Positions 34,275-42,322 of a stretch of 64,000 bases of DNA are shown piece by piece. This stretch comes from Conexibacter sp. CPCC 206217 (GTDB lineage: Bacteria; Actinomycetota; Thermoleophilia; Solirubrobacterales; Solirubrobacteraceae). The translations under genes were made by a program, and so were the position numbers. The stretch spans positions 496,001 through 560,000 of the forward strand of contig NZ_JAUTDO010000005.1 of the NCBI RefSeq assembly GCF_030646165.1, written 5' to 3'. Below the pieces are notes generated by a model. It saw nothing but the letters and a program-made list of their open reading frames with translations, did no database searches and was not told where the DNA came from. How positions within the stretch are numbered: the first letter of the stretch is position 1; each line of letters opens with the position of its first letter.

Positions 34275-35014
34275 TCGAGGCCGCTTCGCTGGCGAAGACC
34301 TATCCGGGCGGCACCGTCGCGGTCCGGGACGTCAGCATCAGCGTCCGCCGCGGTGAGCTGTATGTGCTGATGGGGCTGTCGGGCTCGGGCAAGTCGACGG
34401 TGCTGCGGATGCTCAACCGCCTCGTCGAGCCGACCGCCGGCAGCGTCTCGCTCGACGGTCGCGACCTCGCCTCGTTGTCGGCGGCCGAGCTGCGCGAGGT
34501 GCGCAACCGGCGCATCTCGATGGTCTTCCAGCACTTCGCGCTGCTGCCGCACAAGAGCGTGCGCGACAACGCCGGCTACGGGCTGGAGATCCGCGGCCTC
34601 GCCAAGCGCGAGCGCCGCGAGCGGTCGCAGCGGGCGCTGGAGCAGGTCGGGCTCGGCGAGTGGGGCGACAAGCGCCCCGCCGAGCTGTCGGGCGGCATGA
34701 AGCAGCGCGTCGGTCTCGCCCGCGCGCTGGCGACGGAGGCCGACGTGCTGCTGATGGACGAACCGTTCTCGGCGTTGGACCCGCTGATCCGCCGCGAGAT
34801 GCAGGACCTGCTGCTGCACCTGCGCGACGAGATCGACCGCACGATCGTCTTCGTCACGCACGATCTCAACGAGGCGATCCGGCTCGGCGATCGCATCACG
34901 CTGCTCGGCAGCGGCGAGGTCGCCCAGACCGGCACCGCTCAGGAGATCCTCGAGCAGCCGGCCGACGACTACGTCGCGCGCTTCGTCGCGGCCGAGCGCG
35001 GGGTCGCGGCCTGA
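34271..35014 (+). CDS. Glycine betaine/choline-type ABC ATPase
   Basis: A 247-residue ProV/OpuAA-type ATPase without the C-terminal CBS domains: Walker A GLSGSGKST near 35-43, Q-loop FQHFALLPHKSV, LSGGMKQRVGLARAL and LLMDEPFSALDPLIRREM. ATGA overlap with the binding protein; a GTG three codons earlier is an alternative. The lack of CBS domains suggests it is not gated by ionic strength like OpuA, which fits a nutrient importer. Confidence 0.92.
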   Translation: MIEAASLAKTYPGGTVAVRDVSISVRRGELYVLMGLSGSGKSTVLRMLNRLVEPTAGSVSLDGRDLASLSAAELREVRNRRISMVFQHFALLPHKSVRDNAGYGLEIRGLAKRERRERSQRALEQVGLGEWGDKRPAELSGGMKQRVGLARALATEADVLLMDEPFSALDPLIRREMQDLLLHLRDEIDRTIVFVTHDLNEAIRLGDRITLLGSGEVAQTGTAQEILEQPADDYVARFVAAERGVAA

Positions 35015-35904
35015 TGCCCGACATCGACCTTGCGGGGCCCGCGAACGACGTCGTCGAGTGGCTGCTGGACAACTTCGGCTGGCTGTTCGACGCAATCGCC
35101 TCCGTCTCGACCGACGTCGTCGGCTGGATCGAGGACGCGCTGACCGGCCCGCCGCCGCTCGTGCTGATCCTGCTGCTGACGCTGATCCCGCTGGCGCTGC
35201 GCCGCTGGGGCATCGCGCTGTTCGCGCTGCTCGCCTTCGCGCTGATCGACGGGATGGACCTGTGGGTCGAGACGATGCAGTCGCTCGCCGTCGTGCTCGT
35301 CGCGACCGCGGTCGCGATCGTCGTCGGCGTCCCGCTCGGGATCTGGGCGGCACGCCACCGGCTCGTCTCGATCCTCGTGCGACCGCTGCTGGACCTGATG
35401 CAGACGACACCGCCCTTCGTCTACCTGATCCCCGCCGTCTTCTTCTTCGGGGTCGGCGTCGTGCCGGGCGTCGTCGCGACGGCCGTCTTCGCGCTCGCGC
35501 CCGCGGTGCGGCTGACCGAGCTGGGGATCCGCCAGGTCGACGGCGAGGTCGTCGAAGCGGCGCAGGCGTTCGGCGCTCCGCCGCGCCGGGTGCTGCGCGA
35601 CGTGCAGCTGCCGCTGGCGCTGCCGTCGATCATGGCCGGCATCAACCAGGTGATCATGCTCGCGCTCTCGATGGTCGTCGTCGCCGGCCTCGCCGGCGCG
35701 GAGGGGCTCGGGGCGGTCGTCACCGGCGCGGTCACGCAGCTCGACATCGGCGCCGGCTTCGAGGGCGGCCTCGCGGTCGTGATCCTCGCGATCTACCTCG
35801 ACCGCGTGACCGGCGCGCTCGCCGCCCCGCGACCGCGCGCGCTGCCGCGGCTGCGGCGCGTCTTCAGAGGGCGGCCACAGCCGGCTCAGCAGGCGACTGC
35901 ATGA
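35014..35904 (+). CDS. Glycine betaine/choline-type ABC permease
   Basis: A 296-residue ProW/OpuAB-like permease with an amphipathic N-terminus, about seven helices, a LDLMQTTPPFVYLIPAVFFFGVG segment near 128-150 and the EAAQAFGAPPRRVLRDVQLPLALPSIMAGINQ coupling loop near 190-221. One-base overlap (TGATG) with the ATPase. It is the last gene of the importer operon. Confidence 0.92.
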   Translation: MPDIDLAGPANDVVEWLLDNFGWLFDAIASVSTDVVGWIEDALTGPPPLVLILLLTLIPLALRRWGIALFALLAFALIDGMDLWVETMQSLAVVLVATAVAIVVGVPLGIWAARHRLVSILVRPLLDLMQTTPPFVYLIPAVFFFGVGVVPGVVATAVFALAPAVRLTELGIRQVDGEVVEAAQAFGAPPRRVLRDVQLPLALPSIMAGINQVIMLALSMVVVAGLAGAEGLGAVVTGAVTQLDIGAGFEGGLAVVILAIYLDRVTGALAAPRPRALPRLRRVFRGRPQPAQQATA

Positions 35905-35941
35905 ATCGGCCAGGCGAGAACCCGCCGTCGCGGGGCTGCCT

Positions 35942-37114
35942 TCACGATCCTCCGCGGTGCTCCAGCTGCCAGCCCAGGGTCCGCTGAAAGTAGACGAGCG
36001 GGAACGTGTCCGCGAGCTCGATCAGCTCGACGTCGCCGATGACGATCGTGTGGTCGTAGTGCGCGAAGCAGGCGGCGCGTGAGCAGCGCAGGTACGCGAG
36101 CGCGCCGCCCAGTCGTGGGACGTCGCCGTCCCACGACCAGTCGAGCGCGGCGAACTTGTCGTCGGCGCGGCTCGCCAGCGTGTCGGCGACGTCCCGCTGC
36201 TCGTGGCTCAGCACGTGGACGCCGAAGCCGGCGGCGGAGATCAGCGACGCGGACGTGCGCGAGCTGTGCGCGGCGGAGATCAGCATCGACGGGGGCCGGT
36301 CGCTGTAGGAGGTGACGGAGGTCGCGAGCATGCCGCGCGGCGCCCCGTCCCGGTCACGGACGGTGACCGCCGCGACGCCGGAGACGAGTGCGCTCGACGC
36401 GGAGCGGAACGTGCTGAGATCGGCGACCGAGATTTCGGCGAGACCGCGCCGGTGCGCGCGTACGGCGTGCACGGAGATCGCGACGTGGTCGCCGTAGACG
36501 CGATGGGTGCCGAGCGCTTCAGGCGCCAGCGCCTCGCCGTCCTCGTCCAGGATCTCGCACGCCGCCAGCACCGGCTCGACGCCGGCGATCCGTGCCAGAT
36601 CGACGCAGGCCTCCGCGAGCGTGGCGCGCTCGAGCGTTCCGCCGGCCGCCGCGCGGACGGGGAGGATGTGACCGGGAACGCCGAGGCGGCCGTCGGGCGC
36701 CGTCGCCAGCAGCGCCTGGATCGTGGTGGCGCGGTCGGCGGCGCTGATTCCGGTCGTCGTGCCGTTCAGCGCGTCGACCGAGACCATGAAGTCCGGCAGG
36801 CGCCGGTCCGGCGATCCCTTCTGGGCAGGGAGGCCGAGCGCGTCGAGTCGCTCTGGCGCCATCGGGACCGTCACCAGGCCGCGGGCGTCGCGGGCGAACG
36901 CGGCGACGGTCGTCTCGTCGGCGAAACGCGCCGCGACGACCGCGAGGCAGATGCGGTCGTCGTGCACGACGACCGTCTCGCCGTCTGCGAGCGCGGGGGC
37001 GACGCGCAGCGCGCGGGTCGGCGGTTCGCCGATGCCGCTCGGCGGCGGCGGGCCGGGCGGCGAAGCGGCCGCTGGCCGCGGGGACGAGCCGAGGGGTGCT
37101 GGCGTGTCGTGCAT
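35942..37114 (-). CDS. Flavin reductase fused to a degenerate RibB-like domain
   Basis: A 390-residue two-domain protein. Residues about 35-215 follow 3,4-dihydroxy-2-butanone-4-phosphate synthase (RibB): DFMVSVDALNGTTTGISAADRATTI, PGHILPVRAAAGGTLERATLAEACVDLARIAG, ILDEDGEALAP. The acidic catalytic loop (DREnEGD) is replaced by DDRICLAV, and the GHTEA histidine is lost (ATLAEA), so RibB activity is doubtful. Residues about 225-385 are an HpaC/flavin-reductase domain (FRSASSALVSGVAAVTVRD, LATSVTSYSDRPPSMLISA, HYDHTIVIGDV). It probably supplies reduced flavin. AGGAG lies nine bases before the ATG, inside the end of eutC, so it is translated with the eut genes. Confidence 0.83.
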   Translation of the reverse strand: MHDTPAPLGSSPRPAAASPPGPPPPSGIGEPPTRALRVAPALADGETVVVHDDRICLAVVAARFADETTVAAFARDARGLVTVPMAPERLDALGLPAQKGSPDRRLPDFMVSVDALNGTTTGISAADRATTIQALLATAPDGRLGVPGHILPVRAAAGGTLERATLAEACVDLARIAGVEPVLAACEILDEDGEALAPEALGTHRVYGDHVAISVHAVRAHRRGLAEISVADLSTFRSASSALVSGVAAVTVRDRDGAPRGMLATSVTSYSDRPPSMLISAAHSSRTSASLISAAGFGVHVLSHEQRDVADTLASRADDKFAALDWSWDGDVPRLGGALAYLRCSRAACFAHYDHTIVIGDVELIELADTFPLVYFQRTLGWQLEHRGGS

Positions 37115-37118
37115 CGGA

Positions 37119-37949
37119 TCAGCTCCTGGTCGGGTGCGCGCCTGAGCCGAGCTCTGCGGCAGCGTCGGGCTCTTTCAACGCGTGACCGCTGAGGCCGGCC
37201 GCGACCATCGCCGCGGCGAGGCGCAGGATCCGCGGTGCCGCCGCGGCGGGCGGGGTGCCGCCGGCGTGGATGTTCGAGACGAGGTTGCGGTCGGCGTCGG
37301 TGCGGCCGCGGCGGGGGTGCAGCGCGAGATAGGCGGAGAGCCCGTCGGCGGTCGTCAGCCCCGGCCGCTCGCCGATCAGCAGGACCAGCACGCGCGGGCG
37401 CAGCAGCTCGCCGATCTCGTTCATCGCGCCGACGCGCGCGTGCCGCAGCGCGAAGGTCTGCCCGACGCTCCAGCCACGGGCGCGCCCTTCCTCGATCAGC
37501 AGGGGGAGCAGCAGCGGCACCTGCCGCTGGACCGCGGTCGCCGAGAGGCCGTCCCCGACGACGATCTGCAGGTCGGCCGCAGGCGTGCAGCGGATCGCGA
37601 GCGTTGCGCGCGCGGCCTCGCTCAGGCGGCGGCCGAGGTCCGGGCGCAGCAGGTGCTCTGCGGTCGACTTGGCCTGCGAATCGACGGCGAACAGCTCGAA
37701 TCGGGCGGTCGTCGCGGCGAGCGCGTCGTCTGCCAGGTCCAGTGGCGCGTGAACGGCATCGCGCGCCGCGGCGTGGTCGGCGCGCAGGCGCAGGTAGGCG
37801 GCGGTCGTGTCGCCGCCCGCGACGCCGCCCTGGAAGACGCGGGCGGGCGTCGCGGCGCGCAGACGTCGCAGCTGCTCGGTCTGGAGCGCCTGCCGCTGCT
37901 GGCGTCGCTCGGGCGGGGTCCCGTCCTCGATCTGCCTGTCGCGGCTCAT
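37119..37949 (-). CDS. eutC: Ethanolamine ammonia-lyase small subunit
   Basis: A 276-residue EutC: TPARVFQGGVAGGDTTAAYLRLRADHAAARDAV near the N-terminus, LQIVVGDGLSATAVQRQ near 128-144, IGERPGLTTADGLSAYLALHPRRGRTDADRN near 192-222, and SNIHAGGTPPAAAA. It completes the AdoCbl-dependent enzyme that converts ethanolamine to acetaldehyde and ammonia. Starts in an ATGA overlap with eutB. Confidence 0.94.
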   Translation of the reverse strand: MSRDRQIEDGTPPERRQQRQALQTEQLRRLRAATPARVFQGGVAGGDTTAAYLRLRADHAAARDAVHAPLDLADDALAATTARFELFAVDSQAKSTAEHLLRPDLGRRLSEAARATLAIRCTPAADLQIVVGDGLSATAVQRQVPLLLPLLIEEGRARGWSVGQTFALRHARVGAMNEIGELLRPRVLVLLIGERPGLTTADGLSAYLALHPRRGRTDADRNLVSNIHAGGTPPAAAAPRILRLAAAMVAAGLSGHALKEPDAAAELGSGAHPTRS

Positions 37950-39379
37950 CCGCCGAGCAGGCTTGTCGGCGCCGATCCGCTCAGCGTCGCCAGCGACCGC
38001 GCGAGCAGCGGATGCTCGGGGCTCAGCGGCCGCTCGGCCGCGTCGCCGAGCCCGTCCTCGCCCCACAGGCCGGCCTCGACGAGCCACGCCTCGAACTCCG
38101 GTGCCGGGCGACGGTTCAGCAGCCGCCGCACGACGGCGGCGTCGCGATAGCTGACCGACTGGTAGTTGAGCATCACGTCGTCGGAGCCCGGCACCGCGAT
38201 GACGAAGCTGCAGCCGGCGAGCGCCAGCAGCATCAGCAGCTGGTCGTTGGAGTCCTGGTCGGCGTCGACGTGGTTGGTGTAGCACGCGTCGCAGCCCATC
38301 GGCAGGCCCAGCGCCTTGCCCATGAAGTGGTCCTCCAGGCCGGCGCGGACGATCTGGCGCGCGTCGGCGAGGTACTCCGGGCCGATGAAGCCGACGACGG
38401 TGTTGACGAGGAACGGGTCGTAGGCCCGCGCCACGCCGTACGCGCGCGCCTCCAGCACGAGTTGGTCGACGCCGTGGTGCGCCTCGGCCGACAACGCGCT
38501 GCCCTGCCCGGTCTCGAAGTACATGACCTGCTCGCCGACGAACTCGCCCGCGCGGGAGCGGTGGTGGGCGTGCACCTCCTCGCGACCCTCGGCGAGCGTG
38601 TCGAGCGTGACGCCGAAGCTGCGGTTGGCGGCCTCGCTGCCGGCGATCGACTGAAACAGGAGGTCGACGGGTGCGCCGCCGCGCAGCGCTTGCAGCTGCG
38701 TCGTGACGTGCGCCAGAACGCATGCCTGGGTGGGCACCCCGAGCCGGGCGATCAACTCGTGCAGCGCGCGCAGCGAGGTGCCGGTCGAGGCGACGCCGTC
38801 GTTGACGGGGTTGAGCCCGATGACCGCGTCGCCGCAGCCGTGCAGCAGGCCGTCGAGCGCGGCCACGACGATCCCCTCGACCGCGTCGGACGGGTGGTTG
38901 GGCTGAGCCCGGACCGACAGCGTGCCCGGCAGGCCGACGGTGTTGCGGCAGCGCGTCACGACGGTCAGGCCGGCGGCGGCGACGACGAGGTCCTTGGCGC
39001 TCATCAGCTTCGCGGTCGCGGCGACGACCTCGGGCGAGAGCCCGTGTCGCAGGCCGCCCTGCCAGCGGGCGGGGAACTCTGCGCAGAGCATCAGCTCGCG
39101 CAGCTCGCCGAGCGCGAGCGGGCGCAGCTCGGCGGCGGCGTCGCGGTCGAGGTCGCGCTCGATCAGGTGCGTGACGTCGTCGTCGATCAGGGTCGCGTCG
39201 AGCAGCTCGCCGACGCGCACGTCCGCGAGCGCGAGTTTGGCCGCTGCGCGCTCGCTGCCGGAACCGGCGGCGATGCCGGCCAGCTGGTCGCCGGACTTCG
39301 CTTCGTTGGCCTTCGCCAACAGCTCGCGCAGATCCGCGAAGCGATAGGTGGTCCCGCGGAGGGTCGCCTGGTGGCTCAC
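37946..39379 (-). CDS. eutB: Ethanolamine ammonia-lyase large subunit
   Basis: A 477-residue EutB TIM-barrel subunit. It shows TVVTRCRNTVGLPGTLS, GDAVIGLNPVNDGVAS, FETGQGSALSAEAHHGVDQ, FIGPEYL and GKALGLPMGCDACYTNHVDAD, all hallmarks of the ethanolamine and AdoCbl site. The start is a GTG behind AGGAG. No microcompartment shell, EutA reactivase or acetaldehyde dehydrogenase gene follows. The 246-bp gap upstream holds the motif ACAGAA near 39422, a weak match to the palindrome found elsewhere in the catabolic block. Confidence 0.95.
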   Translation of the reverse strand: MSHQATLRGTTYRFADLRELLAKANEAKSGDQLAGIAAGSGSERAAAKLALADVRVGELLDATLIDDDVTHLIERDLDRDAAAELRPLALGELRELMLCAEFPARWQGGLRHGLSPEVVAATAKLMSAKDLVVAAAGLTVVTRCRNTVGLPGTLSVRAQPNHPSDAVEGIVVAALDGLLHGCGDAVIGLNPVNDGVASTGTSLRALHELIARLGVPTQACVLAHVTTQLQALRGGAPVDLLFQSIAGSEAANRSFGVTLDTLAEGREEVHAHHRSRAGEFVGEQVMYFETGQGSALSAEAHHGVDQLVLEARAYGVARAYDPFLVNTVVGFIGPEYLADARQIVRAGLEDHFMGKALGLPMGCDACYTNHVDADQDSNDQLLMLLALAGCSFVIAVPGSDDVMLNYQSVSYRDAAVVRRLLNRRPAPEFEAWLVEAGLWGEDGLGDAAERPLSPEHPLLARSLATLSGSAPTSLLGG

Positions 39380-39625
39380 GGTCTCCTGCTCGTGGTCGAG
39401 GATCGGTGCGACATCCAGCCTACAGAATCACACTACGCTGTCCAGAAAGCCAGCGGCGATGTTCCACGGCGCTCGGAGGCGGGCGCGCAGGCGCTCGCCG
39501 GCGTGCGGGCGCATCTGACAGACGGTCGGCAAGAGCGGCGCAACGGTTGACGGCCGACAGCTAGAAGGGCGCTGGAACGGCCGCGATATTGCAGCGACGA
39601 CGAACTGTCCGTCCAAGGAGATCGT

Positions 39626-40504
39626 GTGACGTCCACCAGCCCACCGGAATCGCGTCCATCGACGCTCGAGCGCTTCCCCGCGTGGCGCAGCGTGACCTGG
39701 CCCGGCGGCGCCCGCGTCGCGGTGCAACTGCTGCTCGCCTTCGAGGCGTTCGAGGAGCACTCGCAGTTCACGACCGAGGCCGGCAACGGCGTCAACCCGT
39801 TCTCGATCTCCTACGGGGAGTACGGCGCGCACGTCGGCGCGTGGCGGCTGCTGCAACTGCTGGAGGACGAGGGCGTCGTCGGCAGCGTCGCGATCAACGG
39901 CAAGGCGGCCGACGCGCACCCGTACGTCGTCAAGGCGATGGCCGAGCGCGGCCACGAGCTGGTCGGTCACGCGTGGGCCAACGATCGCGGGATGCCCGGC
40001 GGCGACGCCGAGCGCGAGCTCGTCGCCAGAACGCTCGAGGCGATCGAGCGCGCCGGCGGCGTGCGGCCGGTCGGCTGGACGAGCCCCGGCAAGATGGGCT
40101 CGCCCGACTCCGACGAGATCCTGCTCGACGCCGGGATCAGATACACCGGCGACGACGCCAGCGACGACCTGCCGTTCGTGCGCAGCGTCGGCTCGCGCCG
40201 CATCGCGGTCGTCCCGAGCACCGACCTCGCCTCCAACGACCTGCTGCACTGGGTCCTGCGCGGCCAGCCGCCGAGCACGATCGTCGACGGCTTCAAGACG
40301 ACCTTCGACGCCGTCTACGAGGAGGCGCTGCAGGAACGCCCGGGCATGGTCGGGCTCGTCCTGCACTGTCACGGCGCCGGCCGCCCGACGCTGGTCCCGG
40401 CCGTGCGCGAGCTGATCCGCTACTGCAAGCGTCACGCGGGCGTCTGGTTCGCCCGCGGAGACGAGATCGCCAACGTCGCCCTCCGGGAGGACAGCCGCCG
40501 ATGA
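39626..40504 (+). CDS. Polysaccharide-deacetylase-like (NodB/PuuE fold) hydrolase, cassette copy 1
   Basis: A 292-residue NodB-fold protein of the PuuE/cyclic-imidase-like branch, not a secreted chitin enzyme, since there is no signal peptide. FEAFEEHS replaces the usual TFDDG, GHAWANDR (near 113-120) carries the metal histidine, then TSPGKMGSPDS, TGDDASDDLPFV and LVLHCHGAGRPTLVP (near 245-259). Relatives hydrolyse C-N bonds of allantoin-like or imide rings or N-acetyl groups. GTG start behind AAGGAG. It opens a five-gene overlapping operon. It is clearly paralogous to the genes at 44469 and, more distantly, 49012. Confidence 0.85.
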   Translation: MTSTSPPESRPSTLERFPAWRSVTWPGGARVAVQLLLAFEAFEEHSQFTTEAGNGVNPFSISYGEYGAHVGAWRLLQLLEDEGVVGSVAINGKAADAHPYVVKAMAERGHELVGHAWANDRGMPGGDAERELVARTLEAIERAGGVRPVGWTSPGKMGSPDSDEILLDAGIRYTGDDASDDLPFVRSVGSRRIAVVPSTDLASNDLLHWVLRGQPPSTIVDGFKTTFDAVYEEALQERPGMVGLVLHCHGAGRPTLVPAVRELIRYCKRHAGVWFARGDEIANVALREDSRR

Positions 40505-41427
40505 CCGCCACCTCCACAGTCCCGACCTACCCCGGCTTCCCCGCCGCCTCCTGGCTCGAGGCGGGCGGCCTCAGAACATGGTGGACCGAGGCCGGCGAAG
40601 GCCCGCCGCTGGTGCTCGTCTACGGCGGCAACTTCGGCTCGCCAGCATTCGGGGGCGGCAACTGCGCGATGTGCTGGGACGACACGCTCCAGCGGCTGTC
40701 GGCCTCCTATCGCGTGATCACGTACGACCGGCCGGGCAACGGCTACACCGACGCGCCCGAACGCGACGAGGACTTCACGATGGAGTTCGTGATCGACCAC
40801 CTGATCGCGTTCCTCGACGCGATCGACGCCGGTCCGGTCCACCTCCTGGGCCACTCGCGCGGCGGCTTCATCGCGACGCGCACCGCGCTGCTGCGGCAGG
40901 ATCTCGTCAAGTCGCTGACGATCGTCACCTCCGGCACGCTCGGCCCCGGCGTCGGCATGAACGCGGTGGCGCTGGCGGGCAACCCGTACTCGGTCTTCAG
41001 CCTCGAGGGGATGAAGTGGGGTCACGCCCACTACAGCTACGACCCCTCGCACGTGACCGACGCGTGGATGCAGCCGTTCGTCGACCGCATGGAGGCCGAG
41101 CCGTACCTGACGATGATGAGACGGATCGAGGCCGAGCGGCTGATCGAGCGCTTCTTCATCCCGCAGCTGGCGCGCGACAAGCGCGAGACGCTGCGGTGGC
41201 TGGAGGAGGGGCGGTTGCAGCGCCCGACGCAGATCCTCTGGGGGCTGACCGATCCCACGGTGCCGGTGCAACTCGGCTACGACCTCTACGACATCCTCGC
41301 GCGCCACGAGATGCGCGTGACGCTGAGCGTGAAGGACAAGTCCGGTCACTTCCCCTATCGCGAGCACCCGCGCTGGTTCGACGACATGGTCACCACGTTC
41401 GTCGAGGAGGTCGAAGCCGATGTCTGA
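40501..41427 (+). CDS. Alpha/beta-hydrolase with full catalytic triad, cassette copy 1
   Basis: A 308-residue hydrolase. Nucleophile Ser119 lies in LLGHSRGGF, with an acid Asp in WGLTDPTVP (near 259) and His in DKSGHFPYREHP (near 285). The YGGNFGS stretch near 41-47 forms the oxyanion region. It resembles the MhpC/BphD meta-cleavage hydrolase group. It overlaps the deacetylase-like gene by four bases and the next, nucleophile-less hydrolase by eight. Nearly collinear with the protein from 45341. Confidence 0.88.
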   Translation: MTATSTVPTYPGFPAASWLEAGGLRTWWTEAGEGPPLVLVYGGNFGSPAFGGGNCAMCWDDTLQRLSASYRVITYDRPGNGYTDAPERDEDFTMEFVIDHLIAFLDAIDAGPVHLLGHSRGGFIATRTALLRQDLVKSLTIVTSGTLGPGVGMNAVALAGNPYSVFSLEGMKWGHAHYSYDPSHVTDAWMQPFVDRMEAEPYLTMMRRIEAERLIERFFIPQLARDKRETLRWLEEGRLQRPTQILWGLTDPTVPVQLGYDLYDILARHEMRVTLSVKDKSGHFPYREHPRWFDDMVTTFVEEVEADV

Positions 41428-42322
41428 TCTCGTCAACGAGTCGACGCTCCTCGTCGACGGCCGCGAGGTGCGCTACCTCCACCGCGGCGAGGGCCCCGAG
41501 CTGCTGCTTCTGCTGCACACCGGCGCCCCCGGACAGTCGCCGTTCGCCGGCTCCTGCGACCTCTTCGCAGACCTCGTCCGGCAGCTGCGCCCCGGCGAGC
41601 GCCGGATCGTCGCGCCTGACCTGCCGGGTTGCGGCGCGACTGCGCTGCACGGCGTGGCAGACCTGACGACGGACGGGATCGTCCACTTCGTCAAGCAGTT
41701 CGTCGCGAGCCTGCGCGGTGTGGAGAAGATCCACGTGGTCGGCCACGGCGACGCGTCGCTCGCCGCGCTGGCGCTGATCCGCGACGGGATCGGCGGCACG
41801 GAGGTCTCCTCCGGCTTCCTGATCGCCCCCAACGCCGCCGCCCCGATCGGCGACAGCATCCAGAACGTCTCGCTGCTGAACCCCCCGCAGCCGCGCTGGA
41901 CGCTGCGCTCGCAGCGGTGGGCGATCCGGCGGCTGACCTACGTCCCCGACCGCTTTCCGCGGCCCCTGCTGGAGCGTCTCGTGGACAACGCGGACGGAGC
42001 GCCGCACCGCCGCGCCGTCGAGCTGCTGGCCGATCCGGTCAACGCCTCCGCGATGCTCGCCGCGCAGATCGCCGCGCAGGACGAGTTCTACGCCTACTGC
42101 CGCGACGAGCGCTACAGGCAGCCGCTGACGATCTTCTGGGGCGCGGCCGATCCGACCGCGACCGTCGCGCGCGGCGCGGTGCTGGCGCAGATTCTCGCCG
42201 GTGGCCCGGCCGGGCTCGACTTCCAGCTCGTCAACCAGTGCGGCCATTTCGCGCAGTTCGACCGCGAGTTCCAGCTCGCGCGTCTGCTCGAGGCGACGCT
42301 CGACCGCGCGCTGGTGGCGTGA
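41420..42322 (+). CDS. Alpha/beta-hydrolase-fold protein lacking the serine nucleophile, cassette copy 1
   Basis: A 300-residue alpha/beta-hydrolase-fold protein. The nucleophile elbow reads VVGHGDASL, with Gly110 where Ser, Cys or Asp is expected. The acid (WGAADPTATV) and base (QCGHFAQFD) positions are kept. It is therefore probably not a normal esterase: it could bind a ligand, act as a lyase, or partner the serine hydrolase it overlaps. The gene is intact and tightly coupled, so it is not a pseudogene. The paralogue at 46260 shows the same loss. Confidence 0.83.
   Translation: MSDLVNESTLLVDGREVRYLHRGEGPELLLLLHTGAPGQSPFAGSCDLFADLVRQLRPGERRIVAPDLPGCGATALHGVADLTTDGIVHFVKQFVASLRGVEKIHVVGHGDASLAALALIRDGIGGTEVSSGFLIAPNAAAPIGDSIQNVSLLNPPQPRWTLRSQRWAIRRLTYVPDRFPRPLLERLVDNADGAPHRRAVELLADPVNASAMLAAQIAAQDEFYAYCRDERYRQPLTIFWGAADPTATVARGAVLAQILAGGPAGLDFQLVNQCGHFAQFDREFQLARLLEATLDRALVA

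Noticed and set aside
39418..39448. An additional operator of the GCAGAA palindrome family upstream of eutB.
   Set aside because: Only half-sites (ACAGAAT, CCAGAA) are present and no TTCTGC arm lies at the right spacing.
41420..42322. Treating the nucleophile-less hydrolase as a pseudogene.
   Set aside because: The frame is intact, the other triad residues are retained, overlaps with neighbours are tight, and a paralogue shows the same substitution.
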